Shown piece by piece: positions 10,501 through 14,749 of a stretch of 14,749 bases of DNA (position 1 is the stretch's first letter; each line of letters begins with the position of its first letter). A program made the translations under genes and the position numbers. Below the pieces are notes generated by a model. It was not told the origin of the DNA, made no database searches, and saw only the letters and a program-made list of their open reading frames with translations. Location of the stretch: positions 1 through 14,749 of the forward strand of contig JAFVTB010000103.1 of the NCBI GenBank assembly GCA_017503445.1, given 5' to 3'. The DNA is from Clostridia bacterium. GTDB taxonomy: Bacteria; Bacillota; Clostridia; Christensenellales; UBA1242.

Positions 10501-12919
10501 TTTCACAAACTTTGGTGAAGCCGGCAACCACACAATGAAAATCCAGGCCTTTGCCCAAGTGAATGGCCAAGGTGGCACAACACTTTATAACGGCAAACCG
10601 TTTGATCAGCTTCTTGGCGCGACGGCAACACTTGATTTCATCAAAATCACCGCCCCAAGAAATATCCAGATTGTGAATGGTGAAATTGTGTGGACAGGCA
10701 ACCAAAATGACCAAGCATTTGTTTATGAACTTTCTTCAACCCAAGGCATTGTTTCCGGAATGACAACCCAAACAACCTTGTGGCCAGAAACAATTGCACC
10801 AGAAATTCCACACACTCTTAAATTAAAAGCATATCAAGATGGCAGTGTTTTCAGCAGCTTTACAAACTTTATCAGCCCAAATAATCAAAATGCAAATGTG
10901 GTGTTTGAAAAACTTGCTTTTGCAAACCCAAGCATCACAAAAACCACCCAGCCAGACGGCAATTATATTCAGTTCACAATTGGTCAATCAGCAATTGAAC
11001 TTGCCGTGAACTTGAAATATAAAATCAACGATGCAGAAGAATATTCACTTTTGAAATATGGTGATGTGGGATATGACGATATTATCACCATTAACAGTGG
11101 CATTGTGAAAATCAATGCAACCGCACTTCACAACGATATTCAAACAATGGAATATATGCTTCAGCTTGTCCCTGTGGGCAACACAACATATCTTGCTTCA
11201 AATTTCACAAGCAAAGATTATTATGTCACCCCACAAGCGCTTGACGCAGTTCACTTTGATGAATCAACCAACGAATTCTTCTTTAAGGCCGAAAACCATG
11301 TTGGATATATTGTCAAAGATGAACTTTTGGATAACGCGGGCAACCTTGTTGCAACCTATTATTATCAGTTCAGCACAACAAATCTTGCAAACGAAGCATT
11401 CTTTAAACAAAGAATGATCGGTGATGTCCTTGAAAACACAATCAGCTTTGCACCTGTTGCACAGGGATTTGTGCATCAAGTGTCTGTGGCGGTGTGTGAA
11501 GTGAATGCGGGTGTGGAAAATTCACTTATGAGTCCGTTTGTTACAAGCGAATATAAATTCAACGCCAATATGTTTGGCGTGCAAACAAACATCTTTGAAG
11601 CCCAAAGCCCACTCTTCACCCTTGGCACAAGGGCAGAGGTTGCATCATTCCTTACGCAAAATGCGTTTGGTTCAAGTGGCAATGCATTCACAATATCAAA
11701 CGCCACAGAATTTGCAAACTTGAACCTGCGCTTGCAAAAATATTCTTATCTCAACACCTATACAATCCAAGTTGCCGGTGTGGATATTGATAACATTGCA
11801 ATCACAGAAACCCAAACCACATTCACCTTTGCACAAACCACGGATATTGATGGCATCACAAAAGCGCTTGGGCACAGGGAAGTTGGTGCGCTTGGCAGCA
11901 TCAAATATCAGGGCTTTGCCGGCGTTTATGATGGACAAAACTTTGCGCTTTCATACACGCTTGAACCATCTGAAGAAAACGATTATGTTGCATTGTTCCG
12001 CGTGCTTGAAAATGGCGCACAAATCAAAAACTTGAAGATTGCCGGCACAATCGCCTATAATGGCGCACCTGTGATGGCGGGCTTGGTTGGCCAAAACAAT
12101 GGCACAATTTCAAATGTTGAAATCACAGCACTTTTGGTTTCAAACCTTGAACTTACAAACCTCAACTTCATCACCCTAAGCTTTGGTGGCGTAACTGCCC
12201 AAAACAATGGCACAATACAAAATGTTCAAAATAATGCAGAAAACCTTGACATTGTTGTGCGTGTAAGCGGCGTAAGCATTTATGTGGGTGGCATTGCGGC
12301 GCAAAACCAAACCAGTGGCAAAATTTTGCAAAGCGGCAACAATATGATGTTGAACATCACCTCTATGCATGAAGCGCGCGTTGGCGGCATCGCCGGCCAA
12401 AATAATGGCCAAATCACAGAATGCTTCAACCGCGCCCAAATCACCGCCCTTGCCCAAAGTGATTCACGCATTTATGTTGGCGGCATTGTGGGATACAACG
12501 ACGCCCAAGGTGCCCTTTCAGCAATCTTGGCAAACGGAAATATTGTGGCGCAAAGCGCATCAACAAATGTGTATGCAGGTGGCATTATTGGCTTCAGCAA
12601 AAATGCAAACACAGAATATGGCTTCTCAACCGTGGCGGCAATCATCACCCAAACTGATGTTAAAGGCAGTGCAACAAAATATGGTGGCACATTGTTTGGA
12701 TGGATTGACACCACAACCCCAACCGCAAAATATAACTTCTTTGTCAATGCACCTGCGTTTGGCAAAGAAGGTGATGATGCATTGTTTGACACACAGCAGA
12801 TTGATGCTTCAACAACCACTGCGCTTTCAAACCTTGCATCTTATATGAATTCAGATATTGGCAATAATGTGTTTGTGGTGAAGAATGCAAACATTGTGTT
12901 TGCGTGGGAAAACGCATAA
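1589..12919 (+). CDS. Giant surface lipoprotein with FN3/Ig-like repeats and a GLUG tip
   Basis: This 3776-residue secreted protein is anchored by lipid at its N-terminus. Residues 1-24 are a type II signal peptide: Lys-Lys, a hydrophobic core, then lipobox LTAC with the modified cysteine at 24. Residues about 34-108 resemble a bacterial Ig-like group 2 (Big_2) domain. From about 117 to 3329 come about 32 divergent FN3/Ig-like modules of about 100 residues. Most begin with a linker such as RLSAPTNL or KLxAPxNL, then a G-x-L-x-W strand, an A-x-x-Y-x-V strand and a late Y-L-x-S element. One module carries a helical insertion (about 2389-2567). Residues about 3367-3670 form a GLUG-type beta-helix. 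The C-terminus has no LPXTG or membrane helix. The protein is rich in Asn, Thr, Gln and Ala and poor in Cys. It probably extends far from the cell and may bind another surface (inference). I see no enzyme domain. It probably shares a transcript with the 272-residue gene 29 bases downstream. Confidence 0.9.
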   Translation: MKKVLSSLFAVVLMLFCGIWLTACGNQKFDVGFKQTEITLEMGQIYDPFDFIATPLTDKQKDKVQFKSENAQIVYLDSNKMLVPITAGQTTIYVQVQKQTIASCVVNVPAPPIVLNAPTGLNYNQSKGQLEWNYSYYELDGDIHTNAKYVLEIAKDGGEYQQFQVENANVFAITEPHAYAYTARIQAKAATDAFASSAFSDAINFNLMGKPTNLVFNPQTKTLSWQDDSNPQGTKYNISYTLNGGIAQTINDVEGKSYVFANADVGVHTFQVITVAPTDEYFINQSDVLRVEQLGVLNPTFNNGVLTWNQIESATGYHVQIFLDGTLFEEEIVQTTISTLPKTACSIASKNYEVCVQPLGDDENIFDGKVSKKIGFEKLPLAQVVYHQTQNAFEVANATFAASWIKLSSQNEVLDGTNSLVFTAQSELPYQITARLVAANPAEQIDGEIATTFTAGDVATYQTIQNLSNIAISYAEEDENGFVQYIEREPGCTYTIYQNGQKLEIAPANHAFMLGSVVELFATLSQHTFSVYVEKAPTQTAFFVPSNESLAVQKLSAPKTLTLDGINVKVVDALPEGASQVGYTINGETTSILNTTQTSWGITARFVAQSTPIVVQNGESTIPMFFSSGASTYFQIKRLEKVDGLKFDYTNKTLVFNTVLEANTYVGNCGAAQVFETTQTSVVLENVVGKVVVQARPAAWAPITTGTVGYIESLPSDITIYQIDKPENLWLSLEENDAVTAHWTAPDETYGKDVAYSVFVKYNDGEYILEQNNITTTSFTFANGCFDNVGDYAIKVQVESPNDDFLTTNNTESVKLSRLAAPQTLSRSGNTLTIKNFNAGNMFGVVVTKDIDGTQTTATQSSDKITIDLQDAQTLTLSIKFLGKFDAKDEKYNLGSLPSTYTIYKLGAVKNLKFDGMLDYVFDFSWTPNEQNENGVVPDFVDYKYKTSYNSTPQPLYKKKSAAITNKTGKEFTFFVREVATNDEWFSIDPGNTRYLSSDTYKEVQVYQEQQVTNLKATIDDQNVTISWHHKHVEAYTPGVDAYNPTFSIAYINKNTSSPKIFPGPKPVYVDGEGQFEQTFKISDFFADAGQYSLSVSVASTTKTLPAESLTINFTRLSAITNLSLNDNIGTFVNADGSALDTKGVEKLVVSGAVSQINGATIDLSSVTAGEEKTVTVYRKAQIGEVGILNYYLDSAPATFTLVRLENQDVEKDLANNKLYWQNVAIADVTLLYMLEIESAGGWPFTLIWNESSISLDNSILASLDLAAGIHKISVRTMVSAMNITTAQTGYLPSDFGGVCEVEKLATVKNLALSADENNVVSIAFDEVMGANPNEAYNIQYNIFIADTATSVKTKKLTTSSTTVTCGDWFTGTKYLFVQTVAEGTIPATISAGVCVVQLESILTPATTEKGILSWGVDVQVQTLPIGGYVVEVLDASNQKQFDTLIAKTNKTFDLLAYENDFIKLLDGGKFVVSVMVKGAANANATLLTLSSAKTNLEITKLFQPTIEVKNNFVEILCPSQTQTNVQYFVTISNGTDLIFNDYYSAPIDLGTDNAKFEITAYATTKTAVNNIINSNTAASSLPFERLSAPTNLMLSTTTDASQESVSISWDASASASGYEIYINDALAFTADADQTSFTFDKALMQNAGTYQIKMRAIAEAIPYSVFTDNVTAIRLAAIEGAYVQSTGVLHIPSIAQSSNAYTIALAYTDMDNQADDAILDLTTLSYDGFNDEMIALSSGTFFVDIRFVGDGVMKNSVITLSSANVQVVGFKLESPTIQIAPNKMQIQNATTLLPNNLRADTVSKTLFGANFAGTTATLDDGTPIANFEDQSLTYPKSWVAGEYTITAHATPLDDVVNILPSNQISKTITRLDAPTNLKFVRSEIGNEVYTSDNNAIASEDFISSIISFKFDAVANANGYLLNNGVEDYASSITATKVDVLNTFEQFVYGGKNEINVVAVAKVGTDFINSAPSTITFRVLSPVESITTNGTTFEWQTSESDIVAFLIAAIENQADKQRFWQSTSATQRTSNLNNLQFEGDMALNIKIVGNVTTAGTSSDVVLDSRYMQYNQQFIKLAQIKDLATDKGHLTFTKINGAEQYVAKVFENGALKLETVLEDYAEKLNLSAQAGMFIGYSNQIAELSANVDYDIQVYATSTQENVLFANPSDAITAKVLENKNAQTPLALITNQYGQLDKKTVRVALDENAKGVWVVENGVYTAFVLEKSTTQWAFSPTILRGGTKVMSFAGFGTTQSGANGHYLSSAFSPITLTALDKTQIAIKDGTITWQSVTGADAYYVYINGNLFDGKAYYSTTLALDTSFGGPENKDIKIEIVPVVVANDKLWGPKATYEVTQFIKDTENTNANQNIVQKLHMPNNLYVENGALLWTNGIAGLDTFTQAALDNLLNALRNDITEANINALEAYIQTLFTKPITIYSPFVGFEELLVDITFTQGAFEKTIQFDAFDFLTISPSQKQNLEALITTLNADVGEIYDSMDLTAGGLYDFEETQTFATFNHYLAARLALILQHFNDQNPNLQKLLSADETPRYPTQQTFFEELEDDLSAEFAPGTYSITITQLGNNADWLDSSISAAQDIYLPAAATNLQIIEKDFNYYLLWDAVTLDGALSYSASHNAGQSSKVVYGLYGETKTGARTLITTTVGDLFSPDGKRLSMDLTNLIETGALDTTITKLFLVVMGNISGNTDQTTILNGLKSAPVAITVLPQVKPSLVNGILQVLPNLDGANASVIIDAFEITAQNLETEIISGTTMWHGAALTPSVQYALAVRFVGEDIDENAQEMYILSGKKFDFNLTKLAPMDVKVNQYGIFEWIAPDNAQGFALDINSSGNLIYVKNPQTTSYENQTIGFNNFKFQTLGQTLAINPGGAYFMTSAVNNANYGIDAVMMTATPNVFVEDGLIKWQPLDTTLAENNTTGVGIVGYKLVFTNGKTLFTTNLSSPELSKDENGNLCLDFTNFGEAGNHTMKIQAFAQVNGQGGTTLYNGKPFDQLLGATATLDFIKITAPRNIQIVNGEIVWTGNQNDQAFVYELSSTQGIVSGMTTQTTLWPETIAPEIPHTLKLKAYQDGSVFSSFTNFISPNNQNANVVFEKLAFANPSITKTTQPDGNYIQFTIGQSAIELAVNLKYKINDAEEYSLLKYGDVGYDDIITINSGIVKINATALHNDIQTMEYMLQLVPVGNTTYLASNFTSKDYYVTPQALDAVHFDESTNEFFFKAENHVGYIVKDELLDNAGNLVATYYYQFSTTNLANEAFFKQRMIGDVLENTISFAPVAQGFVHQVSVAVCEVNAGVENSLMSPFVTSEYKFNANMFGVQTNIFEAQSPLFTLGTRAEVASFLTQNAFGSSGNAFTISNATEFANLNLRLQKYSYLNTYTIQVAGVDIDNIAITETQTTFTFAQTTDIDGITKALGHREVGALGSIKYQGFAGVYDGQNFALSYTLEPSEENDYVALFRVLENGAQIKNLKIAGTIAYNGAPVMAGLVGQNNGTISNVEITALLVSNLELTNLNFITLSFGGVTAQNNGTIQNVQNNAENLDIVVRVSGVSIYVGGIAAQNQTSGKILQSGNNMMLNITSMHEARVGGIAGQNNGQITECFNRAQITALAQSDSRIYVGGIVGYNDAQGALSAILANGNIVAQSASTNVYAGGIIGFSKNANTEYGFSTVAAIITQTDVKGSATKYGGTLFGWIDTTTPTAKYNFFVNAPAFGKEGDDALFDTQQIDASTTTALSNLASYMNSDIGNNVFVVKNANIVFAWENA
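1937..11575 (+). repeat. Protein-level array of about 32 FN3/Ig-like modules
   Basis: I counted about 32 modules by their linkers, for example SAPTGLNY-, RLAAPQTL, RLSAITNL, KLATVKNLAL, RLSAPTNLML, RLDAPTNLKF and KITAPRNIQI. Average spacing is close to 100 residues. The clearest FN3-like copies have G-x-L-x-W, then A-x-x-Y-x-V, and near the end forms such as YLPSD, YLSSAFS, FINSAPS or YLASN before the next linker. The repetition is in protein pattern only. I saw no long DNA-level direct repeats, so the array is old or diversified rather than recently amplified. Several modules have lost the core Trp or the linker and may be degenerate. Confidence 0.75.
8753..9290 (+). other. Helical insertion within one FN3-like module
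   Basis: A module opens normally with linker KLHMPNNLYV and strand GALLWTNG. About 180 residues then interrupt it before the closing part, GTYSITITQLG and the WLDSSIS element, resumes (residues about 2389-2567). The insert looks mainly alpha-helical: leucine- and alanine-rich amphipathic stretches such as TQAALDNLLNALRND and NHYLAARLALILQHFND, plus acidic stretches such as FFEELEDDLSAEF. No other module has an insert of this size. Its role is unknown; it may be a branch, a hinge or a binding site on the fibre. Confidence 0.6.
11690..12650 (+). other. C-terminal GLUG-type beta-helix domain
   Basis: The last part of the giant protein changes architecture. It opens with ISNATEFANLNLRLQ and YQGFAGVYDGQNFALS, the usual lead-in of GLUG/right-handed beta-helix domains. 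Short GLUG-like repeats follow: AGLVGQNNG (3497-3505), FGGVTAQNNG, VGGIAAQN, VGGIAGQNNG (3598-3607), VGGIVGYND and AGGIIGF (3663-3669). GLUG repeats occur in IgA1 protease-type and other large bacterial surface proteins. No protease motif is visible here. The domain is the part farthest from the lipid anchor, so it is the likely contact tip (inference). Confidence 0.75.
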
Positions 12920-12938
12920 AAATAATAAATAACACATA

Positions 12939-12944
12939 AAAGGA
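12939..12944 (+). promoter_or_regulatory. Ribosome binding site of the 272-residue gene
   Basis: AAAGGA ends four bases before ATG 12949, in the 29-base gap after the giant gene. The gap has no terminator hairpin and no convincing promoter, which supports co-transcription. Confidence 0.75.
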
Positions 12945-12948
12945 TACT

Positions 12949-13767
12949 ATGAAAAAACTTTTCACATTTCTTCTTGTTTTGTGCCTTTGGGTTCCCCTAA
13001 CTGGCTTTTCAAACATCACCAGCGGCGCTGTTGTGTATTCCAGCGGGCAAGTGAAAGAGGTTGTTTCAATCACAATCTCTCAGCAAGATGCCGAGGCGGC
13101 AAACACAACCCTTGATGGCATCGTGGATGCCGTGCAATCGGTGATGCCACTTGTGAAGCTTGATTTGCAAGATGCATTCAAAAACAAGGTGAACAATGAC
13201 CCAGATGTCAACCCAGCGGATTTTCAAAATGCCATCACGGTTGATGCCACACTTCAAACAGAAGAAACCCATGCCCAAATTGGCTTGGTGATCACCTATG
13301 GCACGATGGCGCAATGGCAATATTTTTGCAACACCGAAGCCATTGAAACCACAACCAAAGAAAGTTTGTTTGTCACAAACTATTTCACAAAAAGCCCAAT
13401 TCGCTTTGCAATGCTTTATGATAATGGCACGCAAAAAAACACCGTGCAATTCGTGTATGATAATCTTTCAACACGGCTTGAAGAATATGTTGCAGATATT
13501 CAAAACATCTTGACAACAGAATATTCCTACACCTATGCATTTAAGGCAAATCGCGTGCACAGTGATGCCGATTTGGTGGAATATGACAACGCCACCGGCA
13601 TAACTTATTACACCTGGGATTGCACCCTTGGCCAAGACAAAAACATCACATTTTGGCAAACGCGCGCAAATGTAATTGTTTGGTATGTGCTTGCGCTTGC
13701 AATCACAGGGGGGCTTGGGCTTGTGCTTTGGCTTTCCTCAAAAAACAAAAAGGAAGAAAACGCGTAA
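12949..13767 (+). CDS. Secreted protein with C-terminal membrane anchor, function unknown
   Basis: I do not recognise the family. The 272-residue product starts with a Sec-type signal peptide (Lys-Lys, then a hydrophobic core to about residue 18; cleavage probably between 20 and 27). Its Cys12 is in the core but lacks a proper lipobox, so it is probably not a lipoprotein. An ectodomain of about 215 residues follows, with two cysteines (127 and 225) that could form a disulfide and a distinctive stretch YAFKANRVHSDAD (196-208). Residues 242-262 are a membrane helix with a short charged tail (KNKKEENA), giving an outside-facing protein held by its C-terminus. It begins 29 bases after the giant lipoprotein gene, so it likely shares that transcript and perhaps the same surface structure, as partner or anchor (inference). 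It ends in tandem TAA TAA stops just before a terminator. Confidence 0.85.
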   Translation: MKKLFTFLLVLCLWVPLTGFSNITSGAVVYSSGQVKEVVSITISQQDAEAANTTLDGIVDAVQSVMPLVKLDLQDAFKNKVNNDPDVNPADFQNAITVDATLQTEETHAQIGLVITYGTMAQWQYFCNTEAIETTTKESLFVTNYFTKSPIRFAMLYDNGTQKNTVQFVYDNLSTRLEEYVADIQNILTTEYSYTYAFKANRVHSDADLVEYDNATGITYYTWDCTLGQDKNITFWQTRANVIVWYVLALAITGGLGLVLWLSSKNKKEENA

Positions 13768-13773
13768 TAAAAT

Positions 13774-13831
13774 AAAGAAAAATGATAAAACCGATGCGTA
13801 AAAACACGGCAAAATCATTTTTCTTTTTTTT
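13774..13831 (+). terminator. Rho-independent terminator closing the giant-gene operon
   Basis: AAAGAAAAATGAT (13774-13786) and ATCATTTTTCTTT (13814-13826) are perfect 13-base complements. An inner CCG (13791-13793) pairs with CGG (13807-13809), and T residues follow to 13831. The stem is mostly A/T, but its length and the T-run make termination likely. It separates the 272-residue gene from the 292-residue gene, which has its own promoter. Confidence 0.75.
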
Positions 13832-13838
13832 GTGGTTA

Positions 13839-13847
13839 TGCTATTAT
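13839..13847 (+). promoter_or_regulatory. Extended -10 promoter for a leaderless transcript
   Basis: TGCTATTAT (13839-13847) is an extended -10 element. No good -35 is present at 13819-13824. The ATG at 13854 starts seven bases after the hexamer, exactly where transcription would begin. No Shine-Dalgarno sequence lies between them, so the mRNA probably starts at or very near its AUG. The motif ATGCTAT is shared with the proS -10 region. Confidence 0.55.
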
Positions 13848-13853
13848 TAAGAT

Positions 13854-14732
13854 ATGAAAGCAAAATATTTCAAGTTTTCAATTTGTGTGCTTATGGCGGT
13901 GGCGGTGATGGCACTTGGCATGATTTTTTTGGCGCCAACAAAGGTGTTTGCCGCAGGGCCCGCCGTGGGCGTGCAAACAACGGCTGGTGTGCAAAAAGAT
14001 GTTTATGCCATGAATTATCCAACCGATGGCATCGGCGCGCCGCAAAAATTGGTGGTTGATGGTTTTGATTTTGACACAGATGCCGATGGGGTGATTGATG
14101 ATGGCTTTTCTGTGGCATACAGTTTTTTAAAGATTGATGCTGGTGGATATGTGTTCAATCAATTTCCAAACCCTGTTCAAATAACCGAAACCAACCCAAA
14201 CGGCATGTTTGAATACAACTTTTTTCAAAACGGCGGTGTGGGCAGTTATCGCGTGAAGGGTGTTGTGTTGAAAAACGGCCAAATCTTTATGCATCTTCAA
14301 GAAATGCGCGTGACAATCAAGGCACCAACAATTTCATCTGCTGCCGGTTGGGGCAAAAAAATTGAACAGCGCGTTGTTGGCACAACAAATGGCGATTTCC
14401 AGCTTTTCAATTTCAAGGTTGTGATATCATATTATGGCGATGCAATTGATTTAAGCAATTATAACATCAAATGGTATTATATTCGCGATGGTGAAGCGCC
14501 AAAATATTGCGGAAGTGGCCAAAGCATCAATTGGGGTGCGGAAGAACTTGGCGTTTATACAATGACGGTTCAAATTGATGAACTTGGCGTTAATGATGCG
14601 GTTGAAATTGGCAACATGACAAAAAATTATTCAATGTATGCAATCATTGCATTCAGTGCGCTTGGGTTTGTGCTTTTGGTGATTGCAATCATCACAACAA
14701 TAAGAAAAGTGAAGAAAGAAAGAGTGTGGTAG
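13854..14732 (+). CDS. Secreted, membrane-anchored Ig-like protein, function unknown
   Basis: The 292-residue product has a signal peptide (residues 1 to about 33; KTKVFA-type end with a VFA or FAA cleavage motif), an ectodomain of about 225 residues, a membrane helix (about 262-282) and a basic tail (RKVKKERVW). The ectodomain looks like two beta-sandwich units. The first (about 64-155) contains GSYRVKGVV. The second (about 156-250) contains YNIKWYYIRDG and ELGVYTMTVQI, a pattern common in Ig/PKD-like folds. Residues 74-83 (DTDADGVIDD) resemble the acidic core of a calcium-binding loop. I do not recognise a named family. Its topology matches the 272-residue neighbour, suggesting a role in the same surface system, though it is separately transcribed. 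The start at 13854 is the only one giving a full signal peptide; it lacks a ribosome binding site and is probably leaderless. Confidence 0.85.
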   Translation: MKAKYFKFSICVLMAVAVMALGMIFLAPTKVFAAGPAVGVQTTAGVQKDVYAMNYPTDGIGAPQKLVVDGFDFDTDADGVIDDGFSVAYSFLKIDAGGYVFNQFPNPVQITETNPNGMFEYNFFQNGGVGSYRVKGVVLKNGQIFMHLQEMRVTIKAPTISSAAGWGKKIEQRVVGTTNGDFQLFNFKVVISYYGDAIDLSNYNIKWYYIRDGEAPKYCGSGQSINWGAEELGVYTMTVQIDELGVNDAVEIGNMTKNYSMYAIIAFSALGFVLLVIAIITTIRKVKKERVW

Positions 14733-14745
14733 GCCGCACTTTTTT
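14723..14745 (+). terminator. Rho-independent terminator looping out the stop codon
   Basis: AGTGTGG (14723-14729) pairs with CCGCACT (14734-14740), with one T.G wobble. The four-base loop TAGG contains the TAG stop of the 292-residue gene. Six T residues follow (14740-14745). As with proS, the terminator is built into the end of the coding region. Confidence 0.8.
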
Positions 14746-14749
14746 AAAA

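Noticed and set aside
12949..13020. Lipobox in the 272-residue protein at Cys12
   Set aside because: LVLC does not fit the small residue required before the cysteine, and it lies inside the hydrophobic core. The protein also has a C-terminal membrane anchor.
1589..14732. LPXTG sortase signals at the C-termini
   Set aside because: None of the three surface proteins has the motif. Two end in a plain membrane helix with a charged tail, and the giant protein ends without a helix.
1..14749. tRNA or rRNA genes, CRISPR arrays, insertion sequences
   Set aside because: No cloverleaf-like GC-rich segment, regularly spaced DNA repeat, transposase or terminal inverted repeat was found on either strand.

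Overview
The window reads as a chromosomal segment of a low-to-moderate GC Gram-positive lineage, probably an uncultured member of the Bacillota (inference). The signs are AAGGAG/AAAGGA-type ribosome binding sites, Rho-independent terminators, a lipobox signal peptide, extended -10 promoters, AT-rich intergenic DNA and a Firmicutes-like prolyl-tRNA synthetase. All tryptophans I checked are TGG, and the four genes stop at TAA or TAG, so nothing points to a recoded TGA. I cannot name a genus.

Layout. Positions 1-140 are non-coding; a 113-base stretch there has no G or C. A minus-strand proS gene (167-1399) follows, with its own promoter, ribosome binding site and terminator. It encodes a short prolyl-tRNA synthetase in which the INS editing domain has been cleanly lost. 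The divergent intergenic region (1400-1588) carries the proS promoter and, facing the other way, a promoter whose -10 box lies inside a 20-base perfect palindrome, a good candidate operator.

About 77% of the window is one gene (1589-12919). It encodes a 3776-residue lipoprotein: a lipobox signal peptide, one Big_2-like Ig domain, about 32 divergent FN3/Ig-like modules of about 100 residues, one large helical insertion, and a C-terminal GLUG-type beta-helix. A 272-residue protein with a signal peptide and a C-terminal membrane anchor follows 29 bases later and is probably co-transcribed. After a strong hairpin terminator, a 292-residue protein of the same topology is transcribed from its own extended -10 promoter, apparently as a leaderless mRNA. 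Its terminator hairpin loops out its own stop codon.

How the genes may work together (inference): the last three genes look like a cell-surface locus. One very long lipid-anchored fibre carries a beta-helix at its far end, and two smaller proteins are held in the membrane by C-terminal helices with their domains outside. None has an LPXTG sortase signal. Adhesion, or binding of a host or neighbour-cell ligand, is the most natural guess, but no catalytic or known ligand-binding domain is visible. proS is a housekeeping neighbour with no evident link to the surface locus.
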